58,850 nt of DNA from Blautia sp. GTDB lineage: Bacteria > Bacillota > Clostridia > Lachnospirales > Lachnospiraceae. Positions 7,089-14,587 of the stretch are shown here, piece after piece (the first letter of the stretch is position 1; every line of letters starts with the position of its first letter). Position numbers and translations under genes: made by a program. The stretch spans positions 1 through 58,850 of the forward strand of contig JAETNR010000026.1 of assembly GCA_021772055.1 (NCBI GenBank), read 5' to 3'. The notes under the pieces were generated by a model, which was not told the DNA's origin, did no database searches, and saw nothing but the letters and a program-made list of their open reading frames with translations.

Positions 7089-9665
7089 TTATTCTGCGCT
7101 GACTACCTCGTATCCTGCATCTGTTACTGCTTTCTTCAAAGCTTCCACATCGGCATGTCCTGTAATATAAGCTGCCTTATCCTCCAGACTTACATCCGCA
7201 GTTACCCCGTCAAATGCCTCCAGTGCTTTCTTTACCGCTGCCTGGCAGTGCGGGCACATCATTCCGTTGATTTTCATTGTGATCATTTTCTTTACCTCCT
7301 GATTTTCATCCTTATCATTTTGTTCCTCTATTTCATTGCTTTGAAGCATTGCTTCCTCTGCATTTTCCTTGTGAAGATCCTTTGCATGGGAAACCCGGAA
7401 GGATTTCAGCCTTAATGCATTGGTCACTACAAAAATACTGCTCATACTCATAGCTGCAGCCCCGATCATGGGATTCAGCTTCAGTCCAAAGGCATGATAA
7501 AATACCCCCGCAGCTACCGGAATTCCCAGGGAATTATAGAAAAATGCCCAGAACAGGTTCTGCTTAATATTGCGGATGACCGCCTTGCTGAGCCTGATGG
7601 CAGTAACGGCATCCAGAAGATCGCTTTTCATCAGCACCACATCTGCACTTTCAATCGCCACATCCGTGCCTGCTCCGATCGCCATTCCCACATCAGCCCT
7701 TGCCAGTGCAGGTGCATCGTTTACGCCGTCCCCGATCATGGCTACCTTTTTTCCCTGCTCCTGAAGTCTGGCAATCTCCCGCTCTTTATCCCCCGGAAGC
7801 ACCTCAGCGATTACCGTGTCAATGGAAAGCTGTTTTCGGATTGCCTCTGCGGTTCTTTTATTGTCTCCGGTGAGCATGACTACTTCAATGCCCTCTTCCT
7901 TCAACTGGCGGATGGCCTCCCTGCTGGTAGACTTCACAATGTCCGCCACAGAAATAATCCCCAAAATCTCCCGTTCATTTGCAAAAAGCATGGGTGTCTT
8001 TCCCTCGTCTGCCAGGGCATTGAGCCTCTTTTCATATTTTACAAGAGAAATTCCCTGCTCCTCCATCATTCTGCGGTTTCCGGCAAAGTACCATTCTCCG
8101 CTGATTTTCCCCTTCACTCCTCTGCCTGGAACAGAAACAAAATCGGTGACCCTTTCCGGCAGTATTTGCTTTTTCTTTGTGAACTCCAGAATTGCCTCTG
8201 CCAGAGGATGCTCACTTTTTTCTTCCAGTCCTGCGGCAACTGCCAGAAACTTCTTTGCCGATAGTTCCGTCTCCACATTGGTGACCGCCGGTTTTCCCTG
8301 TGTAATCGTGCCTGTTTTATCCAGTACCACACTCTGCACATTGTGAGCCATCTCCAGCGCTTCACCAGATTTGATCAAAATACCGTTCTCCGCACCTTTT
8401 CCGGTACCTACCATAATCGCCACAGGGGTCGCAAGTCCCAGGGCGCAGGGGCAGGAAATCACCAGTACGCTGATGGCACAGGAAAGGGCAAATTCAAATG
8501 TCGCCCCGCTAAGAAGCCAAACGATTGCTGTAATGACAGCAACGGCAATGACCACAGGGACAAAAACGCCTGCAATCTTATCTGCGATCTTAGCAATGGG
8601 CGCTTTGCTGGAGCTTGCCTCCTCCACCAGGCGGATAATCTGGGAAAAAGTTGTGTCATCTCCCACTCTCGTTGCCTTGAACCGGATAAAGCCAGTTTTA
8701 TTCATCGTGGCTGCAATCACCGTATCATTCACCTGCTTGTGAACCGGAATGCTTTCTCCTGTAATGGCAGCTTCGTCCACACTGGTACTGCCTTCCACAA
8801 TAAATCCGTCAACCGGGATGCTGCTCCCCGGGCGGACCACTACAATATCCCCTGCCTGAACCTGTTCCACGGGAATCTCTGTTTCCCTGCCTCCCCGCTC
8901 CACAACAGCCGTCTTCGGTGCAAGGTCCATCAGCTTGGTAATGGCTTCGCTTGTTTTTCCCTTAGACCTGGCTTCCAGATATTTTCCCACAGTAATCAAA
9001 GCCAGAATCATAGCTGCGGACTCAAAATACAGATCATGATAATATCTGTGCACAAGCTCCATATCTCCATGTCCCAGCCCGTAGCTCATACGGTAAATGG
9101 CAAAGATTCCATATACCAGAGATGCGCAGGAGCCGATGGCAATAAGGCTGTCCATGTTGGGTGCCAGATGAAACAGAGTCCGGAAGCCTTTACTGTAATA
9201 GTTTCGGTTCACATAAATAATGGGAAGGCACAATAGAAGCTGGGTAAATGCAAAACTAACCCCGTTTTCTGCTCCATCCAGAAATGACGGCAGAGGAAGC
9301 CCCACCATATGCCCCATTGTCACATACATCAGGGGAAACAAAAATACAAATGACACGATCAACCGCATCTTCATATTTTTCATCTGCTTTTCTGCAGGAT
9401 TTTCCCTTTTTCCTCCCAAAGCATCTGTTTTCGGAATTGCTCCGGGTGCAGGGTTCCCCTTCGGGCTTGCCCCGTATCCCGCCTTCACCACTGCATTGAT
9501 GATTTGCCCCTCACTTAGGGTCTGCTCATCATATTCTACCTGCATACTGTTCGTCAATAAATTCACGCTGACATTCTTGATACCGTCAAGCCTGGAAACA
9601 CACTTCTCCACCCTGGAAGAGCATGCGGAGCAGGTCATCCCTGTTACGTCAAATTTCTCTTTCAT
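7089..9665 (-). CDS. copA: copper-exporting P1B-type ATPase with N- and C-terminal metal-binding domains
   Basis: The protein pumps Cu(I) out of the cytoplasm using ATP. Its 858 residues hold an N-terminal HMA domain (GMTCSAC, Cys12 and Cys15), the membrane core with the CPC ion motif (SCPCALGLATP), the phosphorylation site DKTGT, TGDN, and the hinge GDGVNDAPAL. After the last membrane helix a charged linker leads to a second HMA domain of about 70 residues (NGMMCPHC). That domain resembles a CopZ chaperone and is fused in frame at the C-terminus. It is the second gene of the csoR operon, 46 bp behind csoR, and should be copper-induced through CsoR. Confidence 0.96.
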   Translation of the reverse strand: MKEKFDVTGMTCSACSSRVEKCVSRLDGIKNVSVNLLTNSMQVEYDEQTLSEGQIINAVVKAGYGASPKGNPAPGAIPKTDALGGKRENPAEKQMKNMKMRLIVSFVFLFPLMYVTMGHMVGLPLPSFLDGAENGVSFAFTQLLLCLPIIYVNRNYYSKGFRTLFHLAPNMDSLIAIGSCASLVYGIFAIYRMSYGLGHGDMELVHRYYHDLYFESAAMILALITVGKYLEARSKGKTSEAITKLMDLAPKTAVVERGGRETEIPVEQVQAGDIVVVRPGSSIPVDGFIVEGSTSVDEAAITGESIPVHKQVNDTVIAATMNKTGFIRFKATRVGDDTTFSQIIRLVEEASSSKAPIAKIADKIAGVFVPVVIAVAVITAIVWLLSGATFEFALSCAISVLVISCPCALGLATPVAIMVGTGKGAENGILIKSGEALEMAHNVQSVVLDKTGTITQGKPAVTNVETELSAKKFLAVAAGLEEKSEHPLAEAILEFTKKKQILPERVTDFVSVPGRGVKGKISGEWYFAGNRRMMEEQGISLVKYEKRLNALADEGKTPMLFANEREILGIISVADIVKSTSREAIRQLKEEGIEVVMLTGDNKRTAEAIRKQLSIDTVIAEVLPGDKEREIARLQEQGKKVAMIGDGVNDAPALARADVGMAIGAGTDVAIESADVVLMKSDLLDAVTAIRLSKAVIRNIKQNLFWAFFYNSLGIPVAAGVFYHAFGLKLNPMIGAAAMSMSSIFVVTNALRLKSFRVSHAKDLHKENAEEAMLQSNEIEEQNDKDENQEVKKMITMKINGMMCPHCQAAVKKALEAFDGVTADVSLEDKAAYITGHADVEALKKAVTDAGYEVVSAE

Positions 9666-9711
9666 ATCCCGGTAACACTCCTTTTCCTATCATTTATCCA
9701 AAATAGCATGA

Positions 9712-9975
9712 TCATTTCAGAATCCTGCCAAGCATGGATACCAGCTCGTCAATTTTCTCTTCTTTCTCTTCCTGGGTCTCTGCATGAGAAACGCAGTTCT
9801 TCAAATGAGCTGTAAGGATTTCTTTATTCACTTTATTTAAAATCGCTTCTGTTGCCATAAGCTGCTGGGAAATATCAATACAATACCGATTTTCCTCTAC
9901 CATGCGCAGAATCCCGTCCATCTGGCCTCTGGCTGTTTTTAAAAGTCTGGTAATCTTCTGTCTGTCCGCCTGCAT
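9712..9975 (-). CDS. csoR: copper-sensing repressor, CsoR family
   Basis: CsoR is an all-helical tetrameric repressor that leaves DNA when it binds Cu(I). The 87-residue protein has the three Cu(I) ligands in their expected places: Cys32 (RYCIDIS), His57 and Cys61 (HLKNC). This supports a copper sensor rather than the RcnR or formaldehyde-sensing branches of the family. It heads the operon with copA, and a 28-bp palindrome lies in its promoter region. Confidence 0.93.
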   Translation of the reverse strand: MQADRQKITRLLKTARGQMDGILRMVEENRYCIDISQQLMATEAILNKVNKEILTAHLKNCVSHAETQEEKEEKIDELVSMLGRILK

Positions 9976-10029
9976 AACACTCCCTTCTTTCCAGTATGCA
10001 TGATACTTAGAATGTTTATTTTTTCTTGG

Positions 10030-10057
10030 ATAATACCCCTCCCGGGTGTGGTATTAT
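10030..10057 (-). promoter_or_regulatory. CsoR operator
   Basis: A 28-bp palindrome centred on CCCGGG has half-sites ATAATACC followed by a C-rich segment. It has the shape of known CsoR sites (GTATACCCCnnnnGGGGTATAC-like, AT ends and G/C-rich centre). It lies 55-82 bp upstream of the csoR start. A TATTAT -10-like element lies within its csoR-proximal arm. Confidence 0.85.
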
Positions 10058-10063
10058 CGTATC

Positions 10064-10106
10064 AAAAAAAAACTGCTTTGTCAACCATCACAAAACAGTT
10101 TTTTAT
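10064..10106 (-). terminator. terminator of the HAD-CPBP operon
   Basis: A stem (about 10068-10081 with 10090-10103, one bulged base) has an eight-base loop. It is followed on the minus strand by nine T. It lies 54 bp past the CPBP gene and abuts the csoR promoter region, and it could also act on the plus strand. Confidence 0.75.
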
Positions 10107-10159
10107 TAATAAAAACAATTCATCACAGCAGTTCAGAGAAGCTAAACTGGCAGGTTCTA

Positions 10160-10963
10160 TCATATAAACCGGCAGTCACTCTTATAACGTTCCTTACGAT
10201 CTTTCCATACTCCTGTAAAATACCGGAAGCCTCCGAAAAATAGAAGAATACTTACCAAATTAATTGCTGCGATCACCCAAACTGCAGATGTCTGCAGCAG
10301 CCACAATGCCAGCCCGGAATAAATTAGCGACCAGATATTCGCCCCGATATGAAGCAGCACGGGAGCATACAATCTTCCTGTCATCTCCATAAAATAAGCA
10401 AACAGGCATCCCAGAAGGGACGCGTAAATAAACTGCGTTATATTTCCATGATAGATTCCAAACAGCAATGCGGAAACAACAATGGAAACTCCCATTCCTA
10501 AGGAATCTCTCAGCCGGAGATAGATCAGCCATCGAAAAACAGCCTCCTCTGCAACCGGTGCCACAATTCCCATCCAGTAAATCATTTCCAGCATGCTCTT
10601 TCCCTGCAGAATCCTGGAAAAAGTATCCTGATAAGTATTGGACTCCAGAAAAAACTGTACAAATACCATAAACAAGTTCCCTAACTGGGCCATAGCTGCT
10701 CCCATGAAAAGCAGCAGAAGATAACTGCCCCCGTTGCTTCTGTCCGGTTTCTGCACAGAAACAAGCCCGCCTGCGATCCGTTCTCTTCTGTCTTTCCTGT
10801 ACAGGCAAAGAACAGGAAGAATCGTCAGAAGTCCGGAAATACCCACCAGTAAAATAGCATTATGATAATAGGTATCCATTCCCTTCCCATACTGCCTGAT
10901 CAACATCATGGCAAAAGATGACACAATCTGAGAAATTCCAAAATGAATCCCGATCGGATACAA
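10160..10963 (-). CDS. CPBP-family intramembrane glutamic endopeptidase
   Basis: This polytopic membrane protein has all three CPBP (Abi/Rce1-like) motifs: AEEAVFRWL with the paired glutamates, FGIYHGN with a histidine, and LLHIGANI with the last His/Asn. Family members cleave prenylated or small membrane peptides, and some give self-immunity to bacteriocins. The start is uncertain. The frame opens to 11113, which would overlap the HAD gene by 106 bp, and no ATG lies between there and 10909. A TTG at 10963 has GGAGG close upstream and is my choice. It lies directly behind the HAD phosphatase gene and shares its promoter. Confidence 0.8.
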   Translation of the reverse strand: MYPIGIHFGISQIVSSFAMMLIRQYGKGMDTYYHNAILLVGISGLLTILPVLCLYRKDRRERIAGGLVSVQKPDRSNGGSYLLLLFMGAAMAQLGNLFMVFVQFFLESNTYQDTFSRILQGKSMLEMIYWMGIVAPVAEEAVFRWLIYLRLRDSLGMGVSIVVSALLFGIYHGNITQFIYASLLGCLFAYFMEMTGRLYAPVLLHIGANIWSLIYSGLALWLLQTSAVWVIAAINLVSILLFFGGFRYFTGVWKDRKERYKSDCRFI

Positions 10964-11007
10964 AACCCTCCACCACTGCCTTACGCGGCTCTGTCTTCGC
11001 AGAGGGC

Positions 11008-11655
11008 TCAGCCGAAAAAATCCATCAGCTCCTGTACGGAATTTACGATCTGAAGAGGTTCTGCCCTGCAAAGTTCCTCCATGGTTCCGTATCCAAAAGA
11101 AACTGCGACACACTTTATGCCAGCTTCCCTGGCGCCAAGTATATCGTGCTCCCTGTCGCCTACCATCAGGACCTGATCACGGTTTCCTGCAAGGTTCAGA
11201 CGTTTTAAAGCCTCCTCGATTACCTGGGATTTCCTGGTTCGGTCTCCATCTAATTCGCTTCCCACAATCTCCTGAAAATACTCTGTAAGATGAAAGTAAT
11301 CCAGGATCTGTTTTACGTAATATTCCGGCTTGGAAGAAGCCACTGCCAGAACATACCCTTTTTGCCGAAGCTCCATCAGAGCCTCCAAAATTCCGGGGTA
11401 TAATTTGTTTTCATAAATTCCGGTCACACCGTATCTTTCCCGGTAAAATGCCACTGCTTCTCTTCCTGTCTCTTCATCAAGATCCACATACTTCATAAAC
11501 TGTTCCAGCAAAGGCGGGCCTACAAACACTTTTAATTTCTCTAAATCCGGCTCAGGTCTCCCGATTTTCTCCAGTGCATACTGCACGGATCTGGTAATTC
11601 CTTCCCCTGATTCTGTAAGAGTTCCATCCAAGTCAAATAAAACTGCCTTATACAT
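11008..11655 (-). CDS. HAD-superfamily phosphatase, phosphoglycolate phosphatase-like
   Basis: This is a cytoplasmic HAD hydrolase of 215 residues. It has motif I FDLDGTLT (nucleophile Asp8, acid Asp10), motif II VASSKP, and motif IV VGDREHDILGA. The four-helix cap after motif I places it with Gph/PpaX-like subfamily IA enzymes. It could act on phosphoglycolate, pyrophosphate or a nucleotide; the sequence does not decide. The ATG at 11655 has GGAGGA six bases upstream; the longer frame to 11739 has no such site. It is the first gene of a two-gene operon. Confidence 0.88.
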   Translation of the reverse strand: MYKAVLFDLDGTLTESGEGITRSVQYALEKIGRPEPDLEKLKVFVGPPLLEQFMKYVDLDEETGREAVAFYRERYGVTGIYENKLYPGILEALMELRQKGYVLAVASSKPEYYVKQILDYFHLTEYFQEIVGSELDGDRTRKSQVIEEALKRLNLAGNRDQVLMVGDREHDILGAREAGIKCVAVSFGYGTMEELCRAEPLQIVNSVQELMDFFG

Positions 11656-11737
11656 AAATTCCTCCGGTTTTCCTGAAATGTCCAAAATGTTGTCTTCCAT
11701 AACTCCTGCGCTAACGCCTGGCTCGCTCAGTGCCCCC

Positions 11738-11766
11738 ATTATATCATGCTTTTCAGATTCAGTCTA
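11738..11766 (-). promoter_or_regulatory. promoter of the HAD-CPBP operon
   Basis: TAGACT (11761-11766) and TATAAT (11738-11743) on the minus strand are 17 bp apart. The -35 overlaps the stop codon of the upstream secreted-protein gene. The leader is about 75 nt. Confidence 0.7.
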
Positions 11767-12831
11767 CGATATTTCTTTCTGAAATTCCGCCCGGATTTCT
11801 TCCCCGGCTTCATATAAGGCAAGTATTTCGATACAGTTTGATTCCTTTTCAGCTGAAGCGTCAAGTACAAGTGACTTCTCTTTCCAGTGCCACAGGCATT
11901 CTGCGCCATTGATACGTACGGATAAAATTTGTATTCCGCCTTTTCCTGTGATCAAAAATCCGGGGTTTTTACATGCTTTGGTATTTTCTTTTTGGTAATG
12001 AATAAGAAGTTCCTTTTTTTCTGTTTCTTTCTCGGAATGGCCTCTGTAAAAATGAAGTACAGGTACCGGTGTTATTGTCAAAGGCGGCACTTCTGCGGTC
12101 GTCGGGGAAAGCACCCTGCTTTGCTTACGCGCAGCTGCGGAAGCTATTGTATCTGCAGAACTTTTTTTCAATGCAGAATTTTTTTCCGCTGCAGGCCCAT
12201 TTAAAGTGACGGAATTTTTTTCTGCCATGGAAGTTTTTTCTTTTATGGGTGCTCTTTCTACTGTGAAAGCTTTTCCCATTGCGGAAGATTTTTCTGGTGT
12301 GGAAGCCTCCCTGGCTTCTCGATCCTGATCTGTTGACGAAATTAGTGACTGAGCGGGGTTGGTTCCAGGCAGCGCACTTCCGTTAGAATTCCAAACATCC
12401 GGTTCTGCCGGTTCTTCCCCCCCTGCTCCATCGTTCTTTTCAGGCAATTCTGTGCTTCCCTGTGTATCATTTTTGATTTCGTTCCGCTGATCATCCCAGT
12501 CTCCGTTCCATTGTATATCTCCAGAATCCCGGTTCTGGTCATTTTCGGGAATCCCCGGTTCTGTAAAGCCATCCGAAGGCTCATTTCCCTGCCAGTTATT
12601 ATCCTGCCAATCGTTTTCCTCCCAGCCATTTTCCTCCCAGTCATTATTCTCCCATTCAAACGGTATTTCCCCCTCTCCTTCTCCCACAGAAACATCAAAT
12701 CCTCCCATTTCCATGCCTGACGCATGAACACCCCGAACCAGCATTCCAAGCACAAGAACTGTCCGGATCTGTCTTCTCACAAAAATCCCTTTATTTTGAC
12801 GGTGTTTATTCTTTTTTCTGCTTTTCTTCAT
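11764..12831 (-). CDS. secreted low-complexity protein coupled to the Ser/Thr kinase gene
   Basis: The family is not recognised. The 355-residue product has a basic N-terminus and a hydrophobic segment ending HASG (about residues 20-40), consistent with secretion. Next comes a Trp/Asn/Glu-rich stretch with a short repeat (WEENGWEENDWQDN-like, four or more units), then Ser/Thr/Lys/Ala-rich low-complexity repeats (EKSS, EKNS types). A more ordered C-terminal 90 residues ends the protein. The start at 12831 has GGGAAGAG upstream, and a GTG lies three bases earlier. It overlaps the kinase gene end by 26 bp and follows it in one operon, so the kinase and this protein probably act together. The Ser/Thr-rich middle would be outside the cell, so it is not an obvious kinase substrate. 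Confidence 0.6.
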   Translation of the reverse strand: MKKSRKKNKHRQNKGIFVRRQIRTVLVLGMLVRGVHASGMEMGGFDVSVGEGEGEIPFEWENNDWEENGWEENDWQDNNWQGNEPSDGFTEPGIPENDQNRDSGDIQWNGDWDDQRNEIKNDTQGSTELPEKNDGAGGEEPAEPDVWNSNGSALPGTNPAQSLISSTDQDREAREASTPEKSSAMGKAFTVERAPIKEKTSMAEKNSVTLNGPAAEKNSALKKSSADTIASAAARKQSRVLSPTTAEVPPLTITPVPVLHFYRGHSEKETEKKELLIHYQKENTKACKNPGFLITGKGGIQILSVRINGAECLWHWKEKSLVLDASAEKESNCIEILALYEAGEEIRAEFQKEIS

Positions 12832-14077
12832 CACTGCTCTTCCCGATCCTTTCCATCCATGTTTCCTTTGTCTCTGCTTCCGGTTCCTCCATTATGCCTT
12901 CTTCCCTAACCTGACAGAATCGTTCCCAGAGATACTTACTTTCCTCCTGCTGCCCCATCCTGCATAAAAACAGTCCGTACCGGGCATAGGCCTCTCCGAA
13001 TTTCCTGTCATAGAGAAGAAGCTGCTCATAATAAACAGCCGCATGTACTTCCTCCCCCTGAAGCTCCCCGTTCAGCGCCAGCAATAGAAGAAGCTTTCTC
13101 TGGGATTCTTTGTCCTGATACTCCTTCAGAAGCCCTTGCAGTTCCTCTTCTGCAATGCTGCAGATTTTCTTCCGTTTTCCCGGATTTCCCTTTAAAAAGT
13201 CTTCTTCATAATAATGCTCTGTGATCTCTGTCAGGGAAGCCTCAAGAGACTGCTCCGGGGAAAAGAAAGCCAGCATCCGGATGGCTGCAAAAAACAGCAC
13301 ACAAAAACACAGCATTCCCTGCAGCAGGCTTTTCCATCCATGTCCTCCCCGCTGCTCTGCAATTGCTTCCAGCTTCTTTTTCACTGTATTCATATCCTGA
13401 TAACGGTGCTGTTCTTCATGCCTTAAGCAGCCCATAAGCAGGATTCCAAACCGAGGATTTTTTATCACATAGTGAATTTTCTTCTTTCCGCACAATGCAC
13501 ACAGGGTTTTCCCCAATGCATAAACATCACTTACACTCGTTACCCTCCCTGCAAACTGTTCCGGTGCCGCATACCCTACCGTTCCCTCGCAGATTCTCCG
13601 CACATCTCCATAGTCAAATACTGCGCTTCCAAAGTCTATCAGATACAATCGCCCGCTCTCGGTCAGCATCAGATTTTCCGGCTTCAGATCACCATAATAC
13701 ACGGCGGGTTTGCGTGTATGGAGATACTCCAATACCTCCGCCGTATCAATTCCGATTTTCACAATCTCTTCAAAAGAAAATATTCTCCCTTCCGAAAGCC
13801 ATTCTTTCAATGATTTCCCACGGATAAATTCCATTACAAGATAGCAGAACTCTCCCCGTTCTGCATAATCGATCATTTTCGGCAAAGACGAATGTGTCAG
13901 AATGCGCATCAGCTTTACTTCCCTTTTCCGCTCCAAAGGAAGTTCTTTCACAGCCCATAGGCTGCCAAGCTCCAGATCCCGCGCCAGGTAAAGACTCCCC
14001 TGACCGCCTTTTCCAATCTGTTCCAGAATACAATACCGTCCCTTTAAAATAATTCCGGTCAGACTAATCCTTCTCAC
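12806..14077 (-). CDS. membrane-anchored Ser/Thr protein kinase
   Basis: The cytoplasmic N-terminal 250 residues are a Hanks-type kinase: glycine loop GKGGQGSLYLA, AVKELP (ATP-binding Lys), YGDLKPEN (catalytic loop with the Asp but with Tyr-Gly instead of His-Arg), DFGSA, and GTVGYAAPEQF. A single hydrophobic segment (CFCVLFFAAIRMLAFF) follows. The 150-residue outer part has TPR-like helices (ending KYLWERFCQVRE). Instead of PASTA repeats it has this helical domain, so it is not PrkC. The GTG at 14077 has AGGGA upstream; the frame could also start at TTG 14104. A secreted protein is encoded downstream and overlapping. Loss of the HRD arginine suggests phosphorylation-independent activity. Confidence 0.85.
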   Translation of the reverse strand: MRRISLTGIILKGRYCILEQIGKGGQGSLYLARDLELGSLWAVKELPLERKREVKLMRILTHSSLPKMIDYAERGEFCYLVMEFIRGKSLKEWLSEGRIFSFEEIVKIGIDTAEVLEYLHTRKPAVYYGDLKPENLMLTESGRLYLIDFGSAVFDYGDVRRICEGTVGYAAPEQFAGRVTSVSDVYALGKTLCALCGKKKIHYVIKNPRFGILLMGCLRHEEQHRYQDMNTVKKKLEAIAEQRGGHGWKSLLQGMLCFCVLFFAAIRMLAFFSPEQSLEASLTEITEHYYEEDFLKGNPGKRKKICSIAEEELQGLLKEYQDKESQRKLLLLLALNGELQGEEVHAAVYYEQLLLYDRKFGEAYARYGLFLCRMGQQEESKYLWERFCQVREEGIMEEPEAETKETWMERIGKSSDEEKQKKE

Positions 14078-14225
14078 CTCATTTCCCTGTTCATTTATGC
14101 ACAAACACTCTCATTGGAAAAAAAGATACCTGAAAAATCCTCCGGAAGTTTTTCCGGAAGTCTAAGATAGAAAAATGGAATCAATCTGCAGGCATTCCCT
14201 GCAGAGACTAGGAATATAATATTAC

Positions 14226-14254
14226 ATTATAGTGCATTTTGTTCCAAAAAGCAA
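14226..14254 (-). promoter_or_regulatory. promoter of the kinase operon
   Basis: TTGCTT (14249-14254) and TATAAT (14226-14231) on the minus strand have a 17-bp spacer. The leader of about 140 nt contains a hairpin (7-bp stem, 14186-14192 with 14198-14204) and two TCCGGA half-palindromes near 14145. Confidence 0.7.
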
Positions 14255-14278
14255 GCACCAATCACCCTAAAATTTAAA

Positions 14279-14576
14279 GAATCGCGGCAGGGTGTGCCGG
14301 CTGTATTTCACAGGAGGGGGATGAGGAAAGGGCGCCTGTCTATACGGGCTGCGGTTTCGGAGCACAAGAAACAGTAAGTTCCCTGCACTTCTGCTAAAAG
14401 CGTTCAAAAAATCCGTGAACTCGCCTGACGGCTCAGACAGCACGGATTTTCTGAACAACGCAGAAGCACAGGAAACAAACTGTTTCTAAGGCTCCTGCAA
14501 ATGCAGCCCGTATAGACAGGCGCCCTTTCCTCATCCCCCTCCTGTGAAATGCAGCCGGCACACCCTGCCGCGATTC
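14279..14576. repeat. 298-bp near-perfect palindromic element between argS and the kinase gene
   Basis: The arms pair without gaps around a centre near 14427. The outer 74 bp (14279-14352 with 14503-14576) have a single mismatch (14304/14551). The inner 65 bp pair with more mismatches and small gaps. The stretch of about 480 bp between the kinase and argS genes is otherwise occupied only by the kinase leader and promoter. In argS RNA it would fold into one very long hairpin followed by a U-rich tract, so it may also terminate transcription. Each arm contains the motif CATTTCACAGG or TATTTCACAGG seen elsewhere in the window. I see no transposase in it; MITE-like or REP-like origin is an inference. 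Confidence 0.85.
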
Positions 14577-14587
14577 CCTCTGATCTG

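Noticed and set aside
7494..9236. Long plus-strand frames opposite copA
   Set aside because: Several hundred codons but in shadow of copA, with Cys/His-rich unnatural composition and no ribosome binding site.
14267..14458. Small minus-strand frame inside the 298-bp palindrome
   Set aside because: It follows from the palindrome sequence itself; no start site signal, and it ends inside an arm.
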